Source: Bacteroidales bacterium
GTDB lineage: Bacteria > Bacteroidota > Bacteroidia > Bacteroidales > UBA932
Assembly: GCA_017561765.1 (NCBI GenBank)
Contig: JAFZBM010000034.1
Location: 1-34,507 of the forward strand
Reading direction: 5' to 3'
DNA length: 34,507 nucleotides
The notes under the pieces are model-generated. The model saw nothing but the letters and a program-made list of their open reading frames with translations. It did no database searches and was not told the origin of the DNA. Positions within the stretch are counted from its first letter, which is position 1. The number at the start of each line of letters is the position of its first letter. Shown here one piece after another: positions 1 through 8,124 of the stretch. Made by a program: the position numbers and the translations under genes.

Positions 1-243
1 ACCGCTGTCGACGATAAGGGCGTGATGATGGATTTCAACCATCCGATGGCTGGAAAGACCCTGCATTTCACCGGTAAGGTGGAAGGCGTACGTGAGGCTA
101 CGGAAAAGGAACTGAAGGAAGGCCTTCACGGCGAATATCTCCCGCCGGAAGATGGCTGCGGCCACTGCCACAAAGGCGAATGCCACAAGGGTGAAGGCGA
201 GTGCCACAAGGGCGAGGGCGATTGCTGCGGCTGCGACGAATAA
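1..243 (+). CDS. slyD: SlyD-type FKBP peptidyl-prolyl isomerase, C-terminal part (5' end outside window)
   Basis: The frame is open from base 1, so this is the end of a gene that starts upstream; the first ATG inside the window at 22 is internal. The visible 80 residues carry the SlyD hallmark stretch with NHPMAGKTLHF followed by a VREAT segment, which closes the FKBP barrel around the inserted chaperone flap. The tail is rich in His and Cys, with repeated CHKGE units and a final CCGCDE. In SlyD proteins such tails bind nickel, zinc or copper. The family catalyses proline isomerisation and acts as a cytosolic folding chaperone and metal store. The next gene starts 3 nt after the stop, which suggests one transcript with the glycosyltransferase and trkA. 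The family call is firm; the metal preference is inferred. Confidence 0.85.
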   Translation, partial: TAVDDKGVMMDFNHPMAGKTLHFTGKVEGVREATEKELKEGLHGEYLPPEDGCGHCHKGECHKGEGECHKGEGDCCGCDE

Positions 244-246
244 TCG

Positions 247-1296
247 ATGAAAACGGCTGTCGTCATACTTAATTGGAATACGGAACGTTACCTTCGTGCT
301 TTCCTGCCCGGACTGGTGGCGTCCTGTACCGACGATGCGGCAGTCATAGTCGCCGACAGCGGTTCTTCCGACGGTTCTCTCGAGTGGGTGAGGAGCGAGT
401 TTCCGCAGTTGAAGACCATTGCCCTGGGCGGCAATTTCGGCTTTACCGGAGGCTACAACAAGGCGCTTTCCGAAGTGGATGCTGAATACTATGTGCTGAT
501 TAATTCAGATATAGACGTGGCCCCGGGTTGGCTGGAACCTCTGGTGGATTATATGGACAGCCATCCTGGATGCGCAGTATGCGGGCCCAAGCTGCATGCC
601 CTTGACCAGGACGGACAGGGGGGATTTAAGCGGACAAGCCGTTTCGAATATGCAGGTGCGGCAGGAGGGCTGCTCGACCGTTTCGGCTATCCTTTCTGCA
701 GGGGCCGCGTGATGAACCGTACTTGTGAAGACATGGGACAATATGACCTGCCGGCCGAAGTGCTGTGGGTAAGCGGGGCCTGCCTGGTGACCCGCTCGTC
801 GCTATGGAAGGCTCTCGGCGGCCTGGACTCCCGTTTCTTCGCCCACATGGAAGAAATAGACTACTGCTGGCGGGCCAGGCGCCTGGGCTATTCAGTGGCG
901 GTCGTGCCTGAAAGTACCGTGTGGCATCTTGGAGGCGGTACGCTCTCTTCCGGCTCCCCGTTTAAGCTGGAACTCAATTATCGCAATAACCTGTTGCTGT
1001 TGAGGAATAATCTGCCTTCGACCGTCGGTCCGCTGCACGCTTCTCTGCTGATTGCCGCCAGGCTTCTGCTCGATTGCGGTTCCGCGGCGGTGTACCTGCT
1101 CACCGGCCGGTGGTCAAGTTTCAAGGCCGTTCTGAAGGCGCACAGGGGATACAGGAAACTCCGCGGACAGGTCTCTCCGGGACCCGGCACCGTCGCGGAT
1201 ATTAAGGGATATTGGAAAATTTGCATTATCTTGCAGAGCCTTCTGCGGAGGGATGGGATATTCAAATACATAAAGCATTATGAAGATAGTCATTGA
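247..1296 (+). CDS. Family 2 glycosyltransferase (GT-A fold)
   Basis: This 349-residue protein starts with the GT-A Rossmann-like strand VVILNWN. It has the nucleotide-sugar binding segment VADSGSSDGS (about residues 35-44), the GGNFGFTGGYN turn, and a DxD-type metal motif in INSDID (D88 and D90). A conserved acceptor-side block around FFAHMEEIDYCWRARRLGY follows. The C-terminal third contains a hydrophobic stretch (LHASLLIAARLLLDCG) that may touch the inner membrane. These features fit rhamnosyl- or related sugar transferases that extend lipid-linked surface glycans, but the donor and acceptor cannot be read from sequence. It begins 3 nt after slyD and its last 17 nt overlap the start of trkA, so translation is probably coupled. 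Confidence 0.88.
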   Translation: MKTAVVILNWNTERYLRAFLPGLVASCTDDAAVIVADSGSSDGSLEWVRSEFPQLKTIALGGNFGFTGGYNKALSEVDAEYYVLINSDIDVAPGWLEPLVDYMDSHPGCAVCGPKLHALDQDGQGGFKRTSRFEYAGAAGGLLDRFGYPFCRGRVMNRTCEDMGQYDLPAEVLWVSGACLVTRSSLWKALGGLDSRFFAHMEEIDYCWRARRLGYSVAVVPESTVWHLGGGTLSSGSPFKLELNYRNNLLLLRNNLPSTVGPLHASLLIAARLLLDCGSAAVYLLTGRWSSFKAVLKAHRGYRKLRGQVSPGPGTVADIKGYWKICIILQSLLRRDGIFKYIKHYEDSH

Positions 1297-2644
1297 GGGC
1301 GCCGGAGAAATCGGCTCCCACCTGGCCAAGATGCTCAGGGCTGAGGCTAACGAAATAACGGTTATAGACAACGACCCCGGAAGGCTCGCCGCCGTGGGAG
1401 CCTATTCCGACGTCGAAACTTTCCTGGGCAATCCTTCATCGATAAAGACGCTCAAGGATGCCGGCGTGGCCAGGGCGGACCTGTTCATCGCTGTTTATCC
1501 ATACACTACCCAGGAGGTCAACATAGTCGGCGCTTTGCTGGCCAAGCAGCTCGGGGCGAAGAAAGTGATAGCAAGAATTAACGACGAGGATTATCTTGCC
1601 GCCGAGAACCGTCTGCTGTTCAAGGAGCTGGGTATTGAACTGATGTTCTATCCCGAAAAGAGCGCCGCTGATGAAATATTGAATTCCCTTAAGCATGTTT
1701 CGTCATCCGACACCATGGATTTCGCGCATGGGAAGCTGCAGATTTCAGTATTCAAGATTGACGAAGAATCTCCTATGGTGGACTTGAAGCTCGAGGAATT
1801 CATCAAGATGATGAGTCCGGAGGAGACTACTCTTTTCCGGATCATCGCAATCTCCAGGGACACAAATACCATCATTCCGAAATTTGACACCAAGTTTCAG
1901 TTCGGCGACGTGGTTTTCACCGTGTCCAAGCGCGAGGGCATGAAAAGCATACTGAAGTATTTCGGAAAAGTTGACCAGACTATCACGCGTGTCATGATAC
2001 TGGGCGGATCGCCCATCGCCGAGATGGTGGCCCGCAGCCTGGCGGCTCAGTCGGGTACCGTAAAGATCATCGAAAAGAGCAAGGAACGCTGCATAACCCT
2101 TTCGGAGAGGCTTCCTGAGTCGGTTATGGTGGTCAACGGCGACGGCTCCAACTCCGATTTCCTGTATGAGGAGGGGATACGGGACTTCGATGCCTTCATA
2201 GCCCTTACCGAGAGCGACGAGAGCAATGTCCTGTCGTGCGTGGTTGCCAAGAAGTTCGGCGTCCCCCGCACCGTGGCCGAGGTGGAGAACATCGAGTACA
2301 TACGTCTGGCCGAGGAGATGGGAGTGGATACGGTGATCAACAAGAAGCTGGTTACTGCCGGCAAGATTTTCAAGTTTACCCTTTCCGGAAAGGCCAGGTT
2401 CGTTAAATATATGTCGGGGAGCAGTGCGGAGATCCTTGAATACACCGTGGCCCCCGGCAGCGCCATCACCAAAAAACCGCTCAAGGACCTGAATTTCCCC
2501 GCCAACGCCATCATCGCCGGGGTGGTGAGGGGAAGCGATTCGTTCATTGCGGTAGGGGATACCAGAATAGAGGATTACGACCGCGTGGCCATCCTCGCCC
2601 TGCCCCAGACCATCAAGGACATCGACAAGTTCTTCAAGATTTAG
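1280..2644 (+). CDS. trkA: Trk system potassium transporter regulatory subunit TrkA
   Basis: The 454-residue product has two tandem RCK modules, as expected for full-length TrkA of about 450-460 residues. The first Rossmann fold begins with GAGEIGSHLA (residues 7-16) and the acidic strand end VIDNDP; the second begins at VMILGGSPIAEMVA (around residue 235). Each module is followed by a RCK_C-type domain. TrkA binds NAD(H) or nucleotides and gates the membrane channel TrkH/TrkG for K+ uptake. No trkH lies next to it here, although in many Bacteroidota the two are neighbours. The start overlaps the end of the upstream glycosyltransferase by 17 nt, and the stop overlaps the convergent flavoprotein gene by 11 nt. 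Confidence 0.92.
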   Translation: MKIVIEGAGEIGSHLAKMLRAEANEITVIDNDPGRLAAVGAYSDVETFLGNPSSIKTLKDAGVARADLFIAVYPYTTQEVNIVGALLAKQLGAKKVIARINDEDYLAAENRLLFKELGIELMFYPEKSAADEILNSLKHVSSSDTMDFAHGKLQISVFKIDEESPMVDLKLEEFIKMMSPEETTLFRIIAISRDTNTIIPKFDTKFQFGDVVFTVSKREGMKSILKYFGKVDQTITRVMILGGSPIAEMVARSLAAQSGTVKIIEKSKERCITLSERLPESVMVVNGDGSNSDFLYEEGIRDFDAFIALTESDESNVLSCVVAKKFGVPRTVAEVENIEYIRLAEEMGVDTVINKKLVTAGKIFKFTLSGKARFVKYMSGSSAEILEYTVAPGSAITKKPLKDLNFPANAIIAGVVRGSDSFIAVGDTRIEDYDRVAILALPQTIKDIDKFFKI

Positions 2645-4082
2645 CGGCGCTCTGTCCCGCCAGGAATCCCGTACAGAATGCAAGCTGGAGGTTGTAGCCT
2701 CCGGTGTCCGCGTCAATGTCCAGGGCTTCCCCGCAGAAGTAGAGCCCGGGCACGATTCTGGATTCGAGAGTTTTGGAAATGACATCGTCGGTGGACACCC
2801 CTCCTGCGGTCACGACAGCCCGTTCCCATCCCACGAAGCCGTCCAGCTTGAATTCCCAGTCTTTGAGCCCCTTTGCTATGCTGACCAGGTTTATCCATAC
2901 TTTGGTATCGGTGCGACCGCGGCGTTCGAGGGTTATGATTCCGGGATGAGTGGCGGTGAATGCGGGGATCAGCTCCCAGGGCATCAGTTTGCCAAGCAGG
3001 ATGCGGCAGCGTTCCTTTTCGCGTATGCGGGCGGAGCGCGGGTCGCGTCCTATTTCTTCCCATAGTTCCTTGATTCTGCCGGTTAGTTCGGTCAGGCTCA
3101 CTCCGGGTTTGAGGTCAAGGTGGAGAACGGTACGGGAGCCGTTTATCATTGATTTAACGGCTTTCCGGCTGAGCTGGAATCCGACGGGCCCCTCGATGCC
3201 GCCGTCGGTGAAGTCTATGTCGCCGAACTCTTCGCCGGCGAGGGTGTCTTCGACCATGAGCCGGGCGCCGATGTTCTTAAGGGAGATGCCGCAGAATTTC
3301 CGCCCCGTTTCGGTCAGGGGCGTTTCGCGAGGTATGTGGTGAGGCAGGCTCGCGGCGGCCGCTTTTTCTTTGTATCCTGATGGGACAAGGGCCGTGAGAG
3401 AGGGGAATGTCGGGGTGATGTTGTGGCCGAGTTCTTCCGCCCACTTCAGCCCGTCTCCGGTGGAGCCGGTTCCCGGATAGCTCAGGCCGCCGGTGGCTAT
3501 TATGAGGCGGGAGCATTTGTGGATTGTTCCGTCGGACAGGTGAACTTCGAACGATGATTGCTTGCCGCTCGCCGCCGGGACTGCCGCTGACGACAGTTCG
3601 TAAGGGCCAATGCCGTCAGCGGCAGTCCCGGCGGCATCAGTAGTAACAGTCCGTACGTTCCCGGCGGTCACCGATACCACTTCGGCATCTGTTTCTATTT
3701 TTACGCCGGCGCCGAGACATTCGCGGACAAGAGTATCTACGACATCCGAGGCGCGGTGCGAGGAAGGGAAGGCACGGTCGCCCCTTTCAACTACGGTGGG
3801 CATCCCGGCGCTTTCGAAGAAATCGATAACGCGTTCGGGCGGGAAACTGCGCCATGCGGGCCGGACGAACTGGGAGCCGCTTCGTATATGCGCTGAAAAA
3901 GCGTTCCAGTCTTTCAAGTTGGTGAAATTGCATCGTCCCTTGCCTGTAATCATGATTTTGCGTGCGGGCTTGGGCATCTTTTCCAGTACGCAGACCCTGG
4001 CTCCGGGAGACTTGCGTGCTGCCGACCAGGCGGCCATCAGACCCGAGGCTCCTCCTCCGATGACTATGATGTCGTATTTCAT
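2634..4082 (-). CDS. NAD(P)/FAD-dependent oxidoreductase, HI0933/BaiN family, with in-frame hairpin insert
   Basis: I chose the ATG at 4082 (482 aa) because the FAD-binding Rossmann motif GGGASGLMA (residues 9-17) follows at once. An ATG 11 codons upstream lies within the promoter region. The family signatures are KPARKIMITGKGRCNFTN near residue 40, IIATGG in the middle, and a C-terminal block with CGEALDIDADTGGYNLQ. Members are cytosolic flavoproteins once called aminoacetone oxidases; the family includes BaiN of bile-acid metabolism and most physiological substrates are unknown. Residues 150-171 are encoded by a perfect 22-bp inverted repeat with a 21-nt loop, in a region where relatives usually have a short link between beta strands. 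This segment looks inserted. The 3' end overlaps trkA by 11 nt. Confidence 0.88.
   Translation of the reverse strand: MKYDIIVIGGGASGLMAAWSAARKSPGARVCVLEKMPKPARKIMITGKGRCNFTNLKDWNAFSAHIRSGSQFVRPAWRSFPPERVIDFFESAGMPTVVERGDRAFPSSHRASDVVDTLVRECLGAGVKIETDAEVVSVTAGNVRTVTTDAAGTAADGIGPYELSSAAVPAASGKQSSFEVHLSDGTIHKCSRLIIATGGLSYPGTGSTGDGLKWAEELGHNITPTFPSLTALVPSGYKEKAAAASLPHHIPRETPLTETGRKFCGISLKNIGARLMVEDTLAGEEFGDIDFTDGGIEGPVGFQLSRKAVKSMINGSRTVLHLDLKPGVSLTELTGRIKELWEEIGRDPRSARIREKERCRILLGKLMPWELIPAFTATHPGIITLERRGRTDTKVWINLVSIAKGLKDWEFKLDGFVGWERAVVTAGGVSTDDVISKTLESRIVPGLYFCGEALDIDADTGGYNLQLAFCTGFLAGQSAAKS
3571..3635 (-). repeat. Intragenic hairpin element, copy 1 (22-bp perfect arms, shared 15-nt core)
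   Basis: Bases 3571-3592 and 3614-3635 are perfect reverse complements over 22 bp. The 21-nt loop at 3593-3613 has the core GTTCGTAAGGGCCAA (plus strand, 3596-3610) centred in it with 3 nt on each side. The element is translated in frame as residues 150-171 of the flavoprotein, around the peptide GIGPYELSS. The same core sits in the loop of a second hairpin inside hutI at 32870-32940, but the arm sequences are unrelated. I see no recognition sites or transposase nearby, so its class is unknown. Confidence 0.85.
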
Positions 4083-4102
4083 TTTTGTTGAAAAATTGTT
4101 TA

Positions 4103-4110
4103 CAAATATA
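4103..4110 (-). promoter_or_regulatory. -7 box upstream of the flavoprotein gene
   Basis: On the minus strand this reads TATATTTG, a full match to the Bacteroidota TAnnTTTG -7 consensus. It ends 20 nt before the ATG at 4082. I see no convincing TTG at the expected -33 distance, so it is a probable but incomplete promoter. It is back to back with the plus-strand promoter at 4120-4151. Confidence 0.5.
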
Positions 4111-4119
4111 ACCAATCTT

Positions 4120-4151
4120 TTTGGATGGTCGGGGAATTGTAATTAACTTTG
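4120..4151 (+). promoter_or_regulatory. Promoter for the small ORF and fimbrillin-like gene
   Basis: TTTG at 4120-4123 and TAACTTTG at 4144-4151 are separated by 20 nt, matching the Bacteroidota -33/-7 arrangement. The box ends 31 nt before the small ORF start at 4183, leaving an untranslated leader of ordinary length. This supports transcription of the small ORF together with the fimbrillin-like gene. Confidence 0.7.
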
Positions 4152-4182
4152 TAAGTTCAGAAAATTATATTTTGATAATATC

Positions 4183-4323
4183 ATGTCAGTGAAGTACAAA
4201 AAAATTGACTTGCCGGCTTATGCCGCACCGGATTCTGACGTCTGCGCACTCCTCTCGGACGTCATAATCTGCCAAAGCGCTACTACAGAGGATTGGGTTG
4301 TCGATAGCGACGGAAATTTCTAG
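4183..4323 (+). CDS. Small hypothetical protein (46 aa) upstream of fimbrillin-like gene
   Basis: An ORF of 47 codons runs from ATG at 4183 to TAG at 4321. The product begins MSVKYKKIDLPAYAAPDSD and ends WVVDSDGNF. It has no signal peptide or membrane segment and contains two cysteines (in VCALL and IICQS). It lies 31 nt downstream of a good promoter, and its stop is only 4 nt before the fimbrillin-like ATG at 4328, so the two are probably translated as a unit. The layout of a Lys/Tyr-rich start, a YxAP turn, hydrophobic strands and a Cys-x-Ser resembles short uncharacterised proteins I recall near surface-protein genes in Bacteroidales, but I cannot name a family. It could instead be a leader peptide. 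Function unknown. Confidence 0.6.
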   Translation: MSVKYKKIDLPAYAAPDSDVCALLSDVIICQSATTEDWVVDSDGNF

Positions 4324-4327
4324 GACT

Positions 4328-6694
4328 ATGAGAAAGATTTTCGCAGTTCTGGGATTGATGACGGCAGCCGTCATTTCCCTTGTCAGTTGCCAGACCAAGG
4401 AGATTGTCTCCGAGTCCCGCACCATGACCATCATCGCTTCGTCCGATCTTACCAAAACCGCCAATTCCGGAATGAGTACCGTTTGGGCGGATGGAGACCA
4501 GTTGCATGTGTTCTATCTGGATCCTGCCGTGGCCACTCACGCCTCCTATGTTAAAGCCGGTGTGTTTACCATCAGTGATGGTGTCGGCACAAAGTCCGGC
4601 GCATTCACCGGAGAGGCGGCATCCGTGCCCAGTGCGGCAACCAAGTGGTTTGCCATTTATACCGGTGCTACCGCTGCGGCTCCTGTCACTCCCGCTGCAA
4701 GCAAGAGCGATGACGGCTTTGTTTATGTCAGCCGCAGCAACGGCATTAAGCAGCCTTCTTACGATGATATGTCTACCGTAAGCGGATCGCATTGCCCTAT
4801 GTACGGCGTGGCTGAGAATGTCGCTTCCGGCAGTTCCCCGTCATTCACCATGAAGCAGATAGCTTCCGTAATCGAATTCAAGCTGGTTAACAAGACCGGA
4901 GGCACCCTTGTGGTCAATTCCCTGCAGTTTGAGGAGCAGACTGACGTGGCCGGCCAGTACTATCTTGACATTACCGGCAGCGAGCCTGTGCTTACTGCCG
5001 TTGAGGGCAGGACAGTAACTAATCCCACTGTGACCATCACCAAGCCCGCGGAACTTGCCGCCGATGCGGTTGCAAAGATTTATCTGCCCGTAAAGCCTTT
5101 CAAACACGCTCCCGTGGCCGGCATGAAGGTGACTGTCAGCGGCACTGTTAACGGCAAGACTGCCTCCAAGTCAATAGGCCTGAATCCCCTGAGCGATGCC
5201 CAGTGCACCTTCGCCGCAGGAAAGATCAAGACTGTCACCGTGAATGTCAGCGAGATGGAGACCGAGCCTGACGCTACATTCATTTTCAACACGGCCGATG
5301 GTCTTGCAGCCATAGGCGCAACGGTTCCCGAAGCCGGCTCTTCCACTGGTGAGGATGTATCCGGAAAGACCTTTACCAACAAGTCCAATGGAATAAGCAT
5401 CTCGTTCGACAAGGGCTCCGCATCGAACCCTACCCGTATTTGGAATACTGCCGCCGGCGTTCTTGACCTTCGCGCATACAATGGAAGCTCCATGACCATC
5501 ACGGCCCCTTCCGGACAGTCTGTGACAAAGATTGTTTTTGTCGGATCTGCAGTGTCAGGTTTCGGAAGCCCTGTTTCCAGCGGTGTTTGGGAGGGTGACG
5601 CCTCTTCAGTGGAACTTTCCGTGACCGCAACAGTTAAAATCAATACGGTTACTGTGACTACCAAGAGCGGTTCCGCGCCGCCGGTGACGACCGATAAACT
5701 CAGCGCCGATCCCACAAGCCTCAGCTTCGCTGCCGAAGGTGAGGCCAAGACGGTTACAGTTACTTGCAATGAGAGCAACTGGACCTATGAGTGCTCCGAG
5801 ACTTGGCTTACAATCAGCAAGGCCAGCGCATTTGTCGGTCTCAACGTTACGGCTGCCGAAAATACCGGAGACGCCCGCAATGCGACCATTACTCTCAAGC
5901 ACCCCAACGGTACGCTTACCGCCACTGTCGCCGTTTCCCAGAAAAAGGCTTCCAGCAGCTCCAGTGGTACTATTACCCTCACGCCCAATTCGCTTATTTT
6001 TGATGCCGCCCCCACTGGTCCTCAGACCATTGAGGTTACCAGTGATGAAGAAGGCTGGACCTGGAATACCGAAACTGTAGCCGAGTGGGTTACCCTGACC
6101 AAGTCCGGAAACAACATTTCCGTTATGGTTCAGAACAATACCGAGGCGGCAAGGAACTGTACCGTCAAGTTCCTCCATGCCAACGGCACCACGACCGCCA
6201 ACTTGGTGATTAACCAAAAGGCTCCGTCATCAGGAAACAAGGTTACCTATACTAAAGTTACTTCAGGAACCATTGGAACGGGAGATTACCTGATTGTCTG
6301 TGAGGCTTCAGGCAAGGCCCTGGATGGTAGTCTTACGGATTATTCCAAAGTAAATAGCATGGCCGTCACTATTAGCGGTAATACTATAACCATAGATGAA
6401 GGTTCTGATATTCACTACGATGCGACATCAAAGACTATTCGGTCTGCAAGCGGCTTGTATCTCGGTGCAAAAGGTAACAATGCAAACGGTATGGCTTCGA
6501 GAAAAACTGATCCTAACGGGAGTGTAAGCTACACAATAGATATGACGGTTTCCGGTGGTGTTGCAACTATTGGCTGTAACCTCGAAGCCGGTTTCCATCC
6601 ACTGAAGTACAATAAAGATAGCGACTTCTTCCGTTTCTACAAGCCTACAAGCTCATTGGAATCTGCTCCTCTGTCGCTTTACAAAAAGAACTAA
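4328..6694 (+). CDS. Fimbrillin-like lipoprotein with two BACON domains
   Basis: I chose the start at 4328, 10 codons inside the longest frame, because a signal peptide begins there: MRK, a hydrophobic core, then lipobox LVSC with C21 as the predicted lipidated residue. The protein is 788 aa. Residues of about 25-315 look like a fimbrillin/Mfa-like beta domain (TVWADGDQLHVFY; late APVAGMKVTV). About 325-450 is a beta-rich segment. Two tandem BACON domains follow at about 458-541 and 548-633 (LSFAAEGEAKTVTV, ETWLTIS, then the related LIFDAAPTGPQTIEV, AEWVTLT). The C-terminal 150 residues, ending APLSLYKKN, resemble a small domain found at the end of many secreted Bacteroidales proteins. It is probably an outer-membrane-anchored surface protein, perhaps a glycan-binding adhesin; the ligand is unknown. 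Confidence 0.82.
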   Translation: MRKIFAVLGLMTAAVISLVSCQTKEIVSESRTMTIIASSDLTKTANSGMSTVWADGDQLHVFYLDPAVATHASYVKAGVFTISDGVGTKSGAFTGEAASVPSAATKWFAIYTGATAAAPVTPAASKSDDGFVYVSRSNGIKQPSYDDMSTVSGSHCPMYGVAENVASGSSPSFTMKQIASVIEFKLVNKTGGTLVVNSLQFEEQTDVAGQYYLDITGSEPVLTAVEGRTVTNPTVTITKPAELAADAVAKIYLPVKPFKHAPVAGMKVTVSGTVNGKTASKSIGLNPLSDAQCTFAAGKIKTVTVNVSEMETEPDATFIFNTADGLAAIGATVPEAGSSTGEDVSGKTFTNKSNGISISFDKGSASNPTRIWNTAAGVLDLRAYNGSSMTITAPSGQSVTKIVFVGSAVSGFGSPVSSGVWEGDASSVELSVTATVKINTVTVTTKSGSAPPVTTDKLSADPTSLSFAAEGEAKTVTVTCNESNWTYECSETWLTISKASAFVGLNVTAAENTGDARNATITLKHPNGTLTATVAVSQKKASSSSSGTITLTPNSLIFDAAPTGPQTIEVTSDEEGWTWNTETVAEWVTLTKSGNNISVMVQNNTEAARNCTVKFLHANGTTTANLVINQKAPSSGNKVTYTKVTSGTIGTGDYLIVCEASGKALDGSLTDYSKVNSMAVTISGNTITIDEGSDIHYDATSKTIRSASGLYLGAKGNNANGMASRKTDPNGSVSYTIDMTVSGGVATIGCNLEAGFHPLKYNKDSDFFRFYKPTSSLESAPLSLYKKN

Positions 6695-6724
6695 TCGGCA
6701 ATTCAATCCTTAAATTTTTAATAT

Positions 6725-8107
6725 ATGGCTTATCAAAAAGTAACTACAACCTCCTATGGCGGCCGTCTCAAGAATGCCCTCCAGGGCGTCGGGATGGGTT
6801 TCGTCATGCTGATTGCCGGTACCGTTCTCCTCTTCTGGAACGAGGGCCGTACTGTCAAGACCACCAAGATGCTCAAGGAAGCCCAGGGCGTATGCGTCGA
6901 GCTGGGTGACATCGAGCAGATCAATGCCGAAATGAACGGCAAGATGATTCATGCCACCGGCTTTGCCAACACTGAGGATGTCCTCACTGACGGCATGTTC
7001 GACATGTCTCTCAATGCTATCAAGCTCATCCGCAGCACCGAGTACTATCAGTGGGTCGAGCACCAGCATTCCGAGACCAAGGACAAGGTGGGCGGCGGAC
7101 AGGAAACGGTTACCACCTACACCTACAGCAAGGAGTGGGTTTCCAGCCCTGTCAATTCATCTTCCTTCGAGGATCCCCAGTACAGGGGCATCGACAATGA
7201 CGTTCTCCTTAAGGTCGAGCCTCAGACCTGGCAGGCCCAGAACGTCAGCTTCGGCGCCTACAGCCTCCCCGAGGGCCTCATCTCCCAGATGAACAACAGC
7301 GAGCCCCTCACCGTTGAGCTCAAGCCCGAAGTGACCGAATACTACGAGAAGGAGTTCCACAAGGTCTATGATGTGGCAGCAAGCGACAGCTTTGTCCACC
7401 CTAGCGGCAACATCCTCTATCTTGGTCTCAATCCCAACAGCCCCCGCGTGGGCGACGTAAGGGTGACTTACAAGAAGGTCCTCCCCGGCGATGTGTCCAT
7501 CCTGGCCGTCGTCAACGGCAACACCTTCGAGAAGTTCACCGCCAAGAACGGCTACAGCATGATGACTCTTGAGGACGGCACCGTGAGCATGGAGAACATG
7601 TTCGCCAACGAGCACGCCGCCAACAAGACCATGGCTTGGGTACTCCGTCTCATCGGCTTCCTGCTCATCTTCTTCGGCTTCAAGAACATCTTCAACATCA
7701 TCACCCAGCTGCTCAAGGTTCTCCCGTTCCTTGCCAATATTGCAGACCTCGGCGTGAACCTGGTCGCAGGTGTCCTGGCAATCGTCTGGACTCTGATCGT
7801 CATTGCCGTTGCATGGCTGTTCTACAGGCCTCTGCTTGGCATTGTCCTGCTGATTATTGCCGGCGGCCTTATCTGGTTCCTGGGTAAGAAGAGCAAAGAG
7901 AAGAAGGCACAGCTTGCCGCCCAGGCAGCTGCCGCTCCCGCCGCTCCCGCACAGCCGGTCGCTCCCGCTCAGCCCGTGGCCCCTGCACAGCCTGCAGCCC
8001 CCGTGCCCCCGGCAGCTCCCGCTCCCCAGTATCCCGAGCCCCCGGCACCCGATTTCTCGGATGCTCCCGCTCCGCCGCCGGAATTCCCCGACGCACCCGT
8101 TGAGTAA
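6725..8107 (+). CDS. TMEM43 family membrane protein
   Basis: The 460-residue product has one transmembrane helix near the N terminus (about residues 20-40, GFVMLIAGTVLLFWNEG). A large soluble domain with the TMEM43-type ATGFANTEDVLTD segment follows, then several hydrophobic helices around residues 300-390. The tail is a low-complexity Pro/Ala region with repeated PVAPAQ units ending in acidic DFSDAPAPPPEFPDAP. The FWNEGR motif after the first helix is typical of this family, shared by bacteria and animals. The bacterial role is not established. It starts 30 nt after the fimbrillin-like gene, without an evident promoter between them, and ends just before a strong terminator. Confidence 0.82.
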   Translation: MAYQKVTTTSYGGRLKNALQGVGMGFVMLIAGTVLLFWNEGRTVKTTKMLKEAQGVCVELGDIEQINAEMNGKMIHATGFANTEDVLTDGMFDMSLNAIKLIRSTEYYQWVEHQHSETKDKVGGGQETVTTYTYSKEWVSSPVNSSSFEDPQYRGIDNDVLLKVEPQTWQAQNVSFGAYSLPEGLISQMNNSEPLTVELKPEVTEYYEKEFHKVYDVAASDSFVHPSGNILYLGLNPNSPRVGDVRVTYKKVLPGDVSILAVVNGNTFEKFTAKNGYSMMTLEDGTVSMENMFANEHAANKTMAWVLRLIGFLLIFFGFKNIFNIITQLLKVLPFLANIADLGVNLVAGVLAIVWTLIVIAVAWLFYRPLLGIVLLIIAGGLIWFLGKKSKEKKAQLAAQAAAAPAAPAQPVAPAQPVAPAQPAAPVPPAAPAPQYPEPPAPDFSDAPAPPPEFPDAPVE

Positions 8108-8124
8108 TTCAGTTACTTGATCAT

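Noticed and set aside
7455..7464. An eight-base partial match (cgtaaggg) to the core in the TMEM43 gene
   Set aside because: No inverted repeat surrounds it and the match stops at 8 bases.
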